From: Protonemura montana
Taxonomy: Eukaryota > Arthropoda > Insecta > Plecoptera > Nemouridae
DNA length: 64,000 nt
Assembly (NCBI GenBank): GCA_947568835.1
Contig: OX387610.1
Location: 15,605,001 to 15,669,000, forward strand
Reading direction: 5' to 3'
Part shown: piece by piece, positions 35,401 to 45,009 of the stretch
Layout of the letters: every line of letters starts with the position of its first letter
Numbering within the stretch: the first letter of the stretch is position 1
Notes under the pieces: model-generated
Seen by the model: only the letters and a program-made list of their open reading frames with translations
The model's database searches: none
Told to the model about the DNA's origin: nothing
Program-made: the position numbers and the translations under genes

Positions 35401-37184
35401 CTTGAACCCCGATCTCCACCTGTCGCGGGTGTTGCTCTAACTAATTGAGCTACTTGGACCCCGATCTCCGCCTGTCGCGGGTGTTGCTCTAACCAATTGA
35501 GCTACTTGGACCCCGATCTCCACCTGTCGCGGGTGTTGCTCTAACCAATTGAGCTACTTGGACCCCGATCTCCACCTGTCGCGGGTGTTGCTCTAACCAA
35601 TTGAGCTACTTGGACACTGACTTTTTGAGACGATTTTAGTGTATTTAATGAGAATGACGGATCTCCAAGGAGTAGAACCAAGAGACTGTGAATACTCATA
35701 GTCACTCTGATTCTAGTGACGCTATATCACGTCACAACCTGTCAAACTCGCCCATTGTTCGCCCATTTGTCCATCACGATAGTTTCGTGATGGAACTCGC
35801 AAAAGTTTTGCAGATATTTTTCTATCTCAGTTTCGGAACCAAATCGGAATATCATAATTTTATTTGATGTTCTGATTTACCTTAAACGCATATTTAATCG
35901 AGAAAAAAATGTTTCACTCAGAAACTGGCGCGTTCATCGCGAAACTTTCAGATAAGCTTAACCAGTTTTTTGGTGATGTTTGATCACATTTTTGTTACGT
36001 TTTTTACTAAGTAGGGTCATTTTTTTTCTTCTCAATTTAGGGGATGTTTGTACATTAAGGGTCGTTTTTATATCTTTATGTGTTTTTTTTTCATCTTAAC
36101 TATCTTAATTTTTTCAGCTTTCTATTGATGTTTTTATTTTCTCGTTATCTTTAACGGGTCGTTAGCTAGAAGCCTAAACGCCGTGGAAGGCGAACCAAAA
36201 CACTGAAAAGTGCTCAAGTTTGGACTGCTACTGCGCATGGACGGTGCGGGACAAAATTTTTGAAAATTTAATGAAAGTCTGCTCTAAGCCTACTTTATGT
36301 GTAAGCGTACTTTTATTTCACATAAAAGTTGGTCAGGTTTAATGATGTGTTGATTTTGTATGAACTTTCCCAAATACGCGTAAACACATGTAAAAACATG
36401 CGATTTTTTACACACGGCGATACTTTTTAGTTTTTATCTCAAAATTCCCTCGCTGTCCCACTTTGAAACTTTTAGAAATTGAAGTTTTTACTTATAACTA
36501 TAACATACAATTTTTTAAGAAAATGAAAATAGCACTTTGAAAGATAATAGGGGTAGAAAAGGTAAAAAAGGACGAAGGGGGATTTATATATATTTTTTTT
36601 TAACCAAACTTATGTTTTATGAAACAAAATTTCAATACCTTTCAAGTAAAATTTTTTAAATTAATTTATCTTAACTACAGCCGACGCAGTTTGAGAAAGA
36701 AAAGCGGCGCGTGCGCCCCAAAATTCAGTGCCGTCCCGCAGTTTCGGGGCCGTACCGGGCGAACAATTTGACTCAGAGGCAAACAAAAAATAAAATCAAC
36801 CAAAAGAATGATGAGGTCATCATCCTACCAAGTTTAGTCGATTTATAAGAAGTGGCGGTTTTTTTATTGGTACAGTTTTTGGTGGTTTTTTTAGGATTTG
36901 ACATGAAATGACTCAGTTATGTCGAAACTTGTCAAAACCATTGAGATCGAATTGAGTTAAAGGCAAGTTTTTGTTCCTGTTTTAGTTGTGGTATTCTAAT
37001 ATAACACTGCACCAGGATTCTCATTTCCTCATGTTGACATATATTTTTTTTTTAATGAAAATTTAAGACTTGTTGTTTTACAGACACACTTACCCACGAT
37101 CTTGGTGTCGGCCGAAGCCAGCAAGAGACCGGTGGAGAGCATGAGGAAGACGCTTAGCACCGTCCGACGCCCATGGGTGGACAT
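21459..37184 (-). CDS. CLIP-domain serine protease (CLIPC-like), eight exons, about 426 aa
   Basis: In transcript order the exons are 37184-37094, 30261-30074, 28438-28334 (tentative), 26507-26355, 25642-25518, 24122-23857, 22706-22537 and 21641-21459. Phases join throughout and total 1281 nt. Residues 1 to about 25 are a signal peptide ([19 protein letters not shown]). The CLIP domain has six cysteines (34, 46, 52, 63, 76, 77). An Asp-rich linker (94-128) follows. Activation is predicted at L164|VSGG; Leu before the cut is typical of CLIPC proteases such as Drosophila Snake, as is FPHM. The catalytic residues are H213 (LTAAHC), D260 (DDIALL) and S369 (GDSGGP), with Asp363 in the specificity pocket, so it should be trypsin-like. 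Its likely role is in an extracellular activation cascade (Toll or prophenoloxidase; inference). The mature N-terminus VSGG instead of IVGG is unusual. The linker exon donor (CAA|GTACAA) is the weakest call. Confidence 0.88.
21661..22365 (-). mobile_element. 5S-derived SINE with about 6-7 tandem 91-bp units
   Basis: The truncated body starts at 'aacgtcccttccgaaggacg', and the array of 91-bp units continues to about 22355. It lies in the last intron of the CLIP protease, and its edge is only about 20 bp from the final-exon acceptor, so the branch-point region comes from the SINE. Confidence 0.9.
22835..23745. repeat. 114-bp tandem repeat (about 3 units) interrupted by a LINE
   Basis: The unit includes ctaagcagtgtggccaactc, acctacccccaccccttccc, atcaggagggtctttgtttg and tttcaacccgtctcgactcg. 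A partial unit (22835-22885) lies left of the LINE and the rest (23466-23745) lies right of it, so the LINE entered an existing array in intron 6 of the CLIP protease. Confidence 0.85.
22886..23465 (+). mobile_element. 5'-truncated LINE 3' end (Jockey/CR1-like), degenerate
   Basis: Frame 22905-23168 reads [42 protein letters not shown] and NDIHNHDTR. After a stop it continues in frame with [15 protein letters not shown] and ends SLKEF. This is the same RT C-terminal region as the LINE at 241-1089, but from a different, older copy. The 3' tail is (tta)n at about 23430-23465. Confidence 0.85.
24895..25475. repeat. 70-bp tandem repeat, about 8 units
   Basis: The unit includes aggtcggggttaaataatac, caccggtcgtattatgtagc, actatggtagcaccactaaa and tgaccgctct. 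Alternating unit types (aaataa/atataa) give a two-unit pattern. It ends next to CLIP protease exon 5. The motif tctaggtcggggt also occurs beside the 60-bp array at 56.4 kb. Confidence 0.93.
25690..26275 (-). mobile_element. 5S-derived SINE, near full length, 2 units
   Basis: It runs from a T-rich (tttatt)n tail at 25700-25770, through the complete body ('tttaacgacgcactgttttg', 'catgcggcactggtctaata', 'ggtgccggcacggagcctac'), to two 91-bp units and the 5S-like head ending ggtatttccaacctgcc. The low copy number makes it a good reference for the family structure. Confidence 0.93.
26640..27985 (-). mobile_element. 5S-derived SINE with about 12 tandem 91-bp units
   Basis: The body spans 26640-26905 and the array runs to about 27975. 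Units carrying cagcttagtg and cttgtatccctcc recur every 182 bp (near 27443, 27625 and 27807), which marks a two-unit higher-order repeat. It lies in intron 3 of the CLIP protease. Confidence 0.92.
28495..29225 (-). mobile_element. tRNA-derived SINE with about 8 tandem 52-bp units
   Basis: The 3' tail (28497-28595) is on the left (attgcaaacgcttgcaatac, accgtctcaaaaattgat). About eight 52-bp units follow to about 29022, then the left module of about 160 bp, then a partial second tail (aatttttgagtcggttttag). It therefore has tail copies at both ends in inverted orientation. It lies in intron 2 of the CLIP protease. Confidence 0.88.
29560..29970 (+). repeat. Dispersed repeat with short stem-loop motif, copy 2
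   Basis: It is the reverse complement of the repeat at 11150-11560 (shared: 'cataaacatacttggttatt', 'tgtgtggttcttttgctatc', 'gttacgaaacgt'). No conserved ORF is seen. Confidence 0.6.
30300..32560 (-). mobile_element. 5S-derived SINE with about 21 tandem 91-bp units
   Basis: This is the largest 5S-SINE in the window. The body spans 30300-30585 and the array runs to about 32505, with a 5S-like head ending 'ttatcaacacgccaaaccgt'. A four-unit (364-bp) higher-order repeat is visible: the variant gtgtctgatggtaacccaca recurs near 30815, 31179 and 31543. It begins about 40 bp upstream of the CLIP-domain exon, in intron 1 of the protease. Confidence 0.93.
32561..33350. other. Intronic spacer, no gene seen
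   Basis: A short duplicated phrase (gtacataacaattgtttcag) occurs at about 32940 and 33310. The small ORFs here have no recognisable domains. This is intron 1 of the CLIP protease. Confidence 0.4.
33355..33725 (+). mobile_element. tRNA-derived SINE with a single complete tRNA-like unit
   Basis: It has an inverted tail copy at 33355-33440, then the left module (33460-33605), then one tRNA-like unit with A box (gatagctcaatggttcag) and B box (ggggttcgagtcc), then tail and A-rich end. Similar flanks (acttcctgtgct / acttcctgagct) suggest a target-site duplication of roughly 12-15 bp. It is the best template for the unamplified element. Confidence 0.88.
34065..35755 (-). mobile_element. tRNA-derived SINE with about 29 tandem 52-bp units
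   Basis: The head attgatgcccaaacggagac (34083) carries the only intact B-box end. About 29 copies of the 52-bp unit follow to about 35614, then the left module with 'ctgattctagtgacgctata' to 35755. Units differ by scattered substitutions (caccag/cacctg, cgggtg/caggtg). It lies in intron 1 of the CLIP protease. Confidence 0.93.
36105..36905. repeat. Dispersed non-coding repeat, copy 2
   Basis: It is the same family and orientation as 5965-6800, about 85-90% similar by eye, with several small indels and AT-rich interior tracts. No coding sequence is conserved. Confidence 0.7.
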
Positions 37185-37306
37185 TGTCAACTGCCACAAA
37201 CTCTGCTGTCAAACAAAGCGGCCGCACGCGCTATCTCCCTCTTGCATTACAAACCTTCAAACCACTCGATAAGGAAATTTGTTTTATTTTAATAGCGTTC
37301 TTAATT

Positions 37307-37696
37307 AGGATGAAATCTTATTTAAATTGCAAACGTTTGCAATGCGCGAGGTATTTTATTATTAACAACACTGTAACCGTCTCAAAAATTGATGCCCAAA
37401 CGCAGACTCAACCCCGATCTCCACCTGTCGCGGGTGTTGCTCTAACCAATTGAGCTACTTGAACCCTGATCTCCACCTATCGTGGGTGTTGCTCTAACCA
37501 ATTGAGCTACTTGGACCCCGATCTCCACCTGTCGTAGGTGTTGCTCTAACCAATTGAGCTACTTGGACCCCGATCTCCACCTGTCGCAGGTTTTTTTTTT
37601 TTTTTTTTTATCAATTTTTGAGACGGTTATAGTGTTTATAAAAATAAAATACTCCGCGCATTGCAAGCGTTTGCAATTTAAATTAGATTTCATCCT
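37307..37696 (-). mobile_element. tRNA-unit element framed by 87-bp terminal inverted repeats
   Basis: The left terminus aggatgaaatcttatttaaa through cgtctcaaaaattgat and the right terminus atcaatttttgagacggtta through gatttcatcct are inverted copies of about 87 bp. Three to four 52-bp tRNA-like units and a T tract lie between them. Flanks agcgttcttaat (37294-37305) and agcgttattaat (37697-37708) form a 12-bp near-perfect direct repeat. It lies just upstream of the protease start codon. Confidence 0.88.
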
Positions 37697-37849
37697 AGCG
37701 TTATTAATCTTTCCCATTTCCACAAATGGATGATTATTTATTATCATCAACCCCCCACCGTTGCCCACACTTCCGCATACAACGACTATTTACTCGTCTC
37801 TATCTCTTCTCCACGTTTCCCTGTTCAACCACGACTCTTCTTTGTTTGT

Positions 37850-38275
37850 GATGCTGAGATCGCCTGACAGAGCTTCTCAATTCTGCTATCTTATGTTACC
37901 ACGGGTATATCATGGTCTAGCATAGGAGATTCAATGGTAGATTCAACGTTTGGTAGCCATGGAGATGCTGAGATCACCTGACAGAGCTTCTCAATTATGC
38001 TATCTCATGTTACCACGGATATATCATGGCCTAGCATAGGAGGTTCAATGGAAGATTCAACGTTTGGTAGCTATGGAGATGCTGAGATCGCCTGACAGAG
38101 CTTCTCAATTCTGCTATCTTATGTTACCACGGGTATATCATGGCCTAGCATAGGAGGTTCAATGGTAGATTCAACGTTTGGTAGCCATGGAGATGCTGAG
38201 ATCGCCTGACAGAGCTTCTCAATTCTGCTATCTTATGTTACCACGGGTATATCATGGCCTAGCATAGGAGGTTCG
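37850..38275. repeat. 114-bp tandem repeat, about 3.7 units
   Basis: The unit includes gatgctgagatcgcctgaca, gagcttctcaattctgctat, cttatgttaccacgggtata and ttcaacgtttggtagccatg. It lies in the spacer upstream of the CLIP protease. Confidence 0.93.
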
Positions 38276-38456
38276 TATCCAGACAAAGATCTTAAACTCA
38301 AAGCTGAACGCTATTAGACAAGTGCCGCATGGCCAGTTGTCAAAATTATCAATATCTCATACACAGTGAATGATCACAAAAAAAAATAGCCAGATTTTTG
38401 TTTATTGCCCCCACGTCTAGGGTCCCTCACCTAAGAGACCGTGTCCCACTGACACT

Positions 38457-38665
38457 AGCAGCAAGACGAGATGCTTGTGTCTCTGCGTTTACCAACGCAT
38501 GGCACGCATCGACGCAGCAGTTTCATCGCTCGACGCCACCCGCTGCGTCGCTTCTTCGGCTCATTCACTTCCTCAGCGTCGTCTACTTCGAGAATATTTT
38601 CTTTGAGAACTTCCATCACGTGCCAGTCAAGATGGTGTGCCAGTACCTCTATTCCTTCTTTCGTG
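38457..38665 (-). pseudogene. Possible exon fragment of an unknown protein (low confidence)
   Basis: A minus-strand frame reads EGIEVLAHHLDWHVMEVLKE, NILEVDDAEEV and NEPKKRRSGWRRAMKLLRRC, then a stop. The acidic-then-basic composition looks protein-like. No start is visible; a stop lies just upstream. It abuts the duplicated segment that begins near 38780. Function unknown. Confidence 0.25.
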
Positions 38666-38779
38666 GCTTACGACTTTTCCATTCTCTTTGCTCTCGTCTT
38701 CACCCTCTTCCTTTATCTCTCCCTTTTCCTTGGGTTTATTTTCTGCTCTGGCCATCATTCGATTTGGTGGCTTTCCACA

Positions 38780-39413
38780 ACAAATGAACCAAGATGTTGC
38801 CATGGAAAAGTGATTTGGTAGATTCGTTCGCTTAAGAAAGACGTGTGTGATCTTTGCGTATTGAAATAATCACAAAATGTCTTCAAATCAAGAGACAAAT
38901 AACAAGTTTGGAGTTGCCCAAGGTGAAGTGGGATGCAGAAGTGGTGCAGCCCAGGGACCGTCGAGCCAAGGATCCTAGGAACACCAAGAAGAGCCTACGA
39001 ACAGACCATCCAGTTCGCAGGAAGAATTTGAACAAGCAGAGAACATCGAGGTGAACAGCAACAAGAAGCGTTCTTGCTCTTTTAAATCCCTTGCAGTGTA
39101 CCGCGAGGAACTCATTGTCAATCTGCTACAAAATCCAAAGCCTTTACTCTTCTACAGTGTACTTCAGAGGTCTGCAAACCCTCATATGCGATTGAAAGGT
39201 AAAAGGGATGAGGAAGAAGCCCGGCAGAAACTTGCACTTGAAGAATATATCCGGTTGGAAATGATCATCGAACTAGGAGCAAGGAGGAGCACGATGCAGT
39301 GCGTCCCATGCAACGACGGCCAAGCTGCGTACTGGCATGGAGACGACAACTCCAGCCAAGTGCCCGTCAACGACGATCTCGCTCAGCAGCGTCGTGGTCG
39401 GATCCATCTTTGA
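38780..39413 (+). pseudogene. Degenerate inverted duplicate of the unknown 41-kb gene
   Basis: From 'ccatggaaaagtgatttgg' to about 39375 the sequence matches the reverse complement of 41060-41690, including the upstream region and start codon at 38879. The reading frame is broken early (the frame shifts after NNKFGVAQ), and only the later part (39051-39413, with LIVNLLQNPKPLLFYSVLQR and EEARQKLALEEYIRLEMI) remains open. It is a dead copy forming one arm of an inverted repeat with a spacer of about 1.7 kb. Confidence 0.7.
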
Positions 39414-39419
39414 TGACGT

Positions 39420-40640
39420 CAGTAGTAACGATGGCCATCACAGAAACCTCAGTGTCGGAATCTTCTTAATCGAGAAATCCTAACTCTGTGGAACGAAGAG
39501 ATTAATTATCAACTGGTTCTAGACAGGGTTGCGGGAAAATCTCACTACTGGCCTTGGTTTCAATCATCTATAGTTTGGTATGAAGTGATAGTTGACTCAA
39601 TTTGTCATTATTGCCAAATAGCCATATTTCCCATTCCAACCTCAGGCAGGTCATCCAGAGCAAGGTAGAAATCCTCGTGCCAAGATGTAACCCTAAGACT
39701 TGTTTGAATGCCAATGAGTTTGTTGAGTTGGTGTTCTCGGCTTTACAAGGCAACAGAATGTAGGTAGCTGTCAGCTACAAGAGGTTGATGAACTCACTTA
39801 ACACTGTTCTGTCAGTGGTGATTGACTTGCACTCAGATGCGATGACATCGAAGGACATTTCATCGACCCGGTCATCCCAGCTCACAGCGCGGCTGGCGGT
39901 GGTAACGAGCAACTCGTTTGAGCTTCTTCCTTCCTTGGCGGCATCCTTCGCCCCGACATCGGCAGCTGTGGAAGATCAAACAACTGAAGTTTAAACTTGT
40001 TGGGCCAGTCAGTCAGAAAGAATCCTCCACCAGCAACTTCTTCGTGGAGTTAAATGTAACAACAATTGACTGAAGTGACTGGATAATACCCAAGCATTTC
40101 AATGTAAGACTTAGAAACTGTATTAACAAAGCTTGATGCAGAACATTTCCATCCAGTCCTATGCTTGGAACGTAGTTGAGGGGTAAATTAATTTACATGT
40201 TGGACCATCTTGTTTAAGGTTTAAAACCACATTTTATTGTTACGAACCAAGGTACGGTATAATATACTTTACATGGGAGGTAAGGAAATAAGACACCTCG
40301 TGCTAAATGTGATTCAGAATAGCTGAGACTGATATTATTATTAATTAACCCCTTCATTAATCAAGTTTAATCTTATCTGCTCTCACCGCGTTTTCCCAAA
40401 GTGAAAGTTCGACAAATTACCAGCAATATTAGAAGTAATAACGTAGTAACTATGTAACCATTACCAGGAGTGGGCAAGTGCCACAGCCTAAATGGGGCAG
40501 TGAGAGTGTTTGAGATGCAACTATTAACTTTTATAATATTAAGGCAAACACAACAAATTAAATTGACGGAGGGTCGTCGGCACGGTCTTGTAGGTTTTAA
40601 AACTCTCCGACCAGGGTGGTCGCCCCGCCTACCCCGCCGG
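39420..40640. other. Spacer between the inverted copies, no gene seen
   Basis: Only short ORFs without recognisable domains occur. No tandem repeats or SINEs are seen. Confidence 0.35.
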
Positions 40641-40662
40641 TAGTAACCTCACAGCCACTCAC

Positions 40663-41581
40663 CATCCTCTTCTTCTGCCACGCATTGCAACTCGTAACAG
40701 AAGTCGGCCTCCGCTTCTTCCGTGTCATGGAAGTCGTCTCTGTCTTCTGCTTCTATATCAACAGTACCGCCACGTGACAGAACTGGCTCCTGAGGAACAA
40801 CCCCATCGTTGCGACGGTCAGTGGTGAGCTCAGGAGTGGTGTCATAGTAGATGTCGTAAATTGAGCGGCGGTTAGCGAACGTCATCGCCATCTTCTTTAT
40901 CTCCTCTTCAACGTTAAAACCATCAATCTCTTCTATCCCTACTTCTCCATCCACCTCTTCACCCCAAGACAGAGCAGGCTTCTGGTGGAAATTCTTTCCC
41001 TGGACGTGATCCGGAGAGTACTAAGCAGACTCGTCAGAAGCCCAGGTGGGGGACGCCGTCAACGTCACTCTGTCGCAAGGACCGGTGTTGACGGGCACTT
41101 GGCTGGAGTTGTCGTCTCCATGCCAGTACACAGCTTGGTCGTCGTTGCATGGGACGGACTGCATCGTGCTCCTCCTTGCTCCTAGTTCGATGATCATTTC
41201 CAACCAAATATATTCTTCAAGTGCAAGTTTCTGCCGGGCTTCTTCTTCGTCCCTTTTACCTTTCAATCGCATATGAGGGTTTGCAGACCTCTGAAGCACA
41301 CTGTAGAAGAGTAAAGGCTTTGGATTTTGTAGCAGATTGACAATGAGTTCCTCGCGGTGCACTGCAGGAGATTTAGAAGAGCAACAACGCTTCTTGTTGC
41401 TGTTCACCTCGATGTTCTCTGCTTGTTTGAGTTCTTCCTGCGAACTGAATGGTTTGTTCGTAGGCTCTTCTTGGTTTTCCTGGGATCCGTGGCTCGGCGG
41501 TCCTAGGGCTGCACCACTTCTGCATCCCACTTCACATTGGGCAACTCCCAACTTGTTATTTGTCTCTTCATTTGAAGACAT
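40663..41581 (-). CDS. Unknown acidic/basic protein gene, at least two exons
   Basis: The first frame starts at ATG 41581 (MSSNEETNNKLGVAQCEVGC) and stays open for 186 codons. It has a Ser/Glu-rich N-terminus, a basic patch (NSNKKRCCSSKS) and a predicted helical segment with LIVNLLQNPKPLLFYSVLQR and LALEEYIWLEMIIELGARR. A second exon, 40981-40663, has a good acceptor (ttccaccag|AAG) and donor (GATG|GTGAGT). It encodes an acidic stretch with KKMAMTFANRRSIYDIYYD and DFHDTEEAEADFCYELQC. The donor linking the two is not resolved. Related pieces lie at 38780-39413 (+), 59103-59193 (+) and 60285-60655 (-), so this is a small local family. I do not recognise it, and no catalytic motif is visible. 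Confidence 0.45.
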
Positions 41582-41749
41582 TGTGAAATTATTTCAATAC
41601 GCAAAGATCTCACACGTCTTTCTTAGGTGAACGAATCCACCAAATCACTTTTCCATGGCAACATCTTGGTTCATTTGTTGTGGAAAGCCACCAATTTAAA
41701 TAATGGCTGACACTACTTGGCTATTGTTGATTCTGGGGAGCATTGCTTG

Positions 41750-43300
41750 TTGCCGTGACGTCACCAGTGACCGGCGGCCATCTTTGTTTGACCAAACCAT
41801 CGCAACTTAAACCCGACTTATATGAAGGAAGAGAAGTCGAGCGACCACGAGCAGAGCACCACGAGTTCACCGAGCGCAGTCGTTATAAACCAGTTGTTTT
41901 AACATCGCACCGAGACTTTCAAGCTTCTTGCAGCCTTCGAGCCGCATCGCCGCTTCGAGTCCGAAGCAACCCGTCGAAACCTGTTTTTTTTTTTCTTGGC
42001 ATACCTAGGCTAGACACATGTGGAACCTGTTGCTCGCTCGTCGTCGCCGTTCCCTCTCTTTGCCGTGTCGTTGCAACCCCGACCTGGCCAACCTCCACAA
42101 GATGTTTCAACAATTGCAAAGTTGCAACAATGCGTCTTGAGCACTGAGGCTTCTCGCGCCCGCCGCGGCCCGGTGCAGTGTTACCGGAGCCAGCGCGTGG
42201 GCCACACCTCGGCGTCCTGCCACCAGACCGCGGCGACCATAGCGCCACGGCGGCCAAGTGCTTCAACTGTCAGGACGGCGCTCACCCGGCAAGCTACTGC
42301 GGCTGCGCTAACTTGAAGCGAGCGGCACAAACAGACAGCCAGCCGAAGAGCAGGGAAGACGCGCCGCGACAGACAATGCGGCCTCGACTCGAGATCCCGA
42401 ACCGTGCAGATCTAAACCGGGCTCTGAACAAGAGCAAGGACCCGGTCAACGAACCGACGGCGGCCGCCCAGCATTCTAACACGGCTTCACCAAACTCTTA
42501 CGCAGCGACCGCCTTCTCGTCCGTCGAAACCGGCACCTCCACCACCTCCTCGCCCGTCACGCCCGGCACCTCCACCTCCTCTTTGTCGATCGAACCCGGA
42601 ACCTCCACCACCGCCGACGACCCAACCAAAGAGCTGCTTGCTGCATTCTCGTAACTCATGTCTACCATGGCGGATACAATATCATCACTCCACAAAGGGA
42701 TCCCGGCCCTCTTCCAGTCTATCAACATCAAGAATGTCAGCAAGCCCAAGATGCAGATAACTCAAAGTCCTGAACTGTAATGCAAATGGTATTCGCTCCA
42801 GGCTCACCGAGCTTTCCGATCTCCTCGAGTCAACCAAGTTCTCCGTAGCGCTGGTGAACGAGACGCATCTGCTCCTCGGTCAGCGGCTCTCTCTTGTGAA
42901 CTACAACATCTATCACACCGACCAGCCAGAGGGCAATGCGAGCGGAAGTACCGCGGAGCACGTGCACTTGACAGTGCCACACAAAGAGATTCCACTTTCG
43001 CCGCCATCAAAGCTGGAAACAACTGGCGTACAGCTGCACCCTGCGTCAGGTCCTCTGCACTTCTTCACGGCGTACTCAGCACCCAATAGCACACTCGTAC
43101 CCGGTGATGTCGCAGCACTCTTTGACTCCCAGCAAGCAACGCTGATTAAGTCACAGCCACAACTTGACAAAACAAAATGGCGTCTTCTTCCTAGACGTCG
43201 CCAAGACGTTATCCTGGGTGTGGCACGCAGGGCTACTTCAAAAGATGATCAAGATAAGCTTTCCGAACTATCTTGTAAATCTTGTCTCGAGCTAGTCATC
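41750..43300 (+). mobile_element. Jockey-type LINE fragment: ORF1 zinc knuckles and ORF2 endonuclease start
   Basis: The frame 42178-42654 carries a gag-like CCHC knuckle (CFNCQDGAHPASYCGC). An upstream frame has QCYRSQRVGHTSASC, the preceding knuckle with one Cys replaced. A Ser/Thr/Pro-rich tail follows and ends at 42654. ORF2 begins around 42763 with LKVLNCNANGIRSRLTELSD and ALVNETHLLLGQRL, the N-terminus of an APE endonuclease (Asn and Glu metal-site residues present). The reading frame degrades after about 43000 and no reverse transcriptase follows. It has Jockey-clade style organisation but is 3'-truncated and adjacent to a 5S-SINE array, and frameshifts between knuckle frames show it is inactive. 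Confidence 0.75.
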
Positions 43301-43545
43301 GTGTGATGGGTGACCATCACACAAATGATCAGCTCGTTCGGGAGTGAGTTTGGAACGGTTGAAGTTAAGCTACATTGCGCTGGGTTAGGTATTTGATGGG
43401 TGGTCATCATACACATGACCAGTTCTGTTCGGGAGAGAGGTTGGAGGGATGAAAGTTATGCAACACTGTGCTGGGTCAGGTATTGGATGGGTGACCATCA
43501 TACACATGACCAGTTCTGTTCGGGAGAGAGTTTGAAAGTGACAGA
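43301..43545 (+). mobile_element. 5S-derived SINE fragment, about 2.7 tandem units
   Basis: Plus-oriented 91-bp units include 'gttaagctacattgcgctgg' and 'tattggatgggtgaccatca'. The first unit is diverged. No head or body is attached. Confidence 0.85.
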
Positions 43546-43984
43546 ACTGTGTATCTACGCTTTCGAGTGACGGAAAAGCCGTTAAAGTCAGCGCCTAATT
43601 CAAGATGTTGGCTGAAAAGAAATCTGCCCACGGGTAAGTGTGACCAACATGAAATGAAATGCGGAATCTGGTATTTAAAACTGAAGTTAAATTGGTTCTC
43701 TTTAACACTTTGCTGGTTTGCTTGGAAGACTGATGTTAAGAAGTGATATAGAATTTGAGGGCTTTCAGCCGATCGCATGATTCTCTGTGTTTTTAAACTG
43801 TATTCAAGACTCAGAACACCAAGTCTTGCTCAGCTCGTTGATTAAACTGACACCAATACCACAGATATATTTACAAAGATGTTCTATCCTCATGGAATCC
43901 ATCGACCTCGCCGCTCTGTTACATTGTACAACGCCTTCCCTGCCGGCACAGAGACTACGTCAGCGTTGACGACATCGACGATTT

Positions 43985-44735
43985 GAAGATTTACTTATTT
44001 GTGGTGTTTCACGACGCGCTGTTTTGACATCTGGCCATGCGGCACTGGTCTAATGGCATCGGTGAATTAGTGGAAGATAAAAAACCTAGCCTAGCCTAGA
44101 ACGGAAGAGGGGAAACCCGGTGTAGGCAAGTAGCCTCCTCGTATCAAAGAGCACCAAGGGAACCACCTGCTAAACGTCTCTTTGAAGGACGGTCTAACGC
44201 GAACAACAGGATTCCTCCACAAATCCATGCTGTCGAGAGGTTGATAAGCAAGGCGAGTGAAGTTGCTGTACTAACTTTCATTCCTCCAACCTCTCTCACG
44301 AACAGAACTGGTCATGTGTATGATAGTCACCCATCCAATACCTGACCCAGCGCAGTGTTGCTTAACTTTCATCCCTCCAACTTCTCTCCCGAACAGAACT
44401 GGTCATGTGTATGATGGTCACCCATCCACTACCTGACCCAGCGCAGTGTTGCTTAACTTTTATCCCTCCAACCTCTCTCCCGAACAGAACTGGTCATGTG
44501 TATGATGGTCACCCATCCACTACCTGACCCAGCGCAGTGTTGCTTAACTTTCATCCCTCCAACCTCTCTCCCAAACACGTGTATGATGGTCATCCATCCA
44601 ATACCTGACCCAGCGCAGTGTTGCTTAACTTTCAACCCTCCAACCTCTCTCCCGAACAGAACTGGTCATGTGTATGACGGTCACCCATCCAAAACCTAAC
44701 CCAGAGTAGTGTTGCTTAACTTCGAGGACCTCTCA
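43985..44735 (-). mobile_element. 5S-derived SINE with about 5 units
   Basis: The body spans 43985-44265 and the array runs to about 44725, one unit being shortened (ccaaacacgtgtatgatgg). Its array end is shared with the SINE at 60660-61045 at the edge of a segmental duplication, so insertion predates that duplication. Confidence 0.9.
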
Positions 44736-45009
44736 ATAACTTTGATAGGTTATTAAAACAATTTCTTATGGAAATGGATTGTAAAAGCAAGAATCTTAAA
44801 TATTTTGTTATTTCCACTCTGACTTTGATTTCCACTCCACTCTTCGTCACGATGGCTCTGCTTTGATTGGTCGCTTCTCAACCAGCAAATTTTGACGGTC
44901 CGAATTCAAATACTGGTCAGACCGCTTTTTGTTCTTCACAGTAGCGACTTGAATTACTTATTAGAGACAATTTGCATCACATGTTTGATAATAAATTCCT
45001 CAACATGTA

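Noticed and set aside
38398-38821. Plus-strand ORFs of 116-129 codons
   Set aside because: Composition is unremarkable, and the more protein-like reading of part of this stretch is on the minus strand. Neither has support beyond an open frame.
42178-42654. A host CCHC zinc-finger gene
   Set aside because: The knuckles are followed by a Ser/Thr-rich tail and then an APE-endonuclease start, which is the layout of a Jockey-type LINE.
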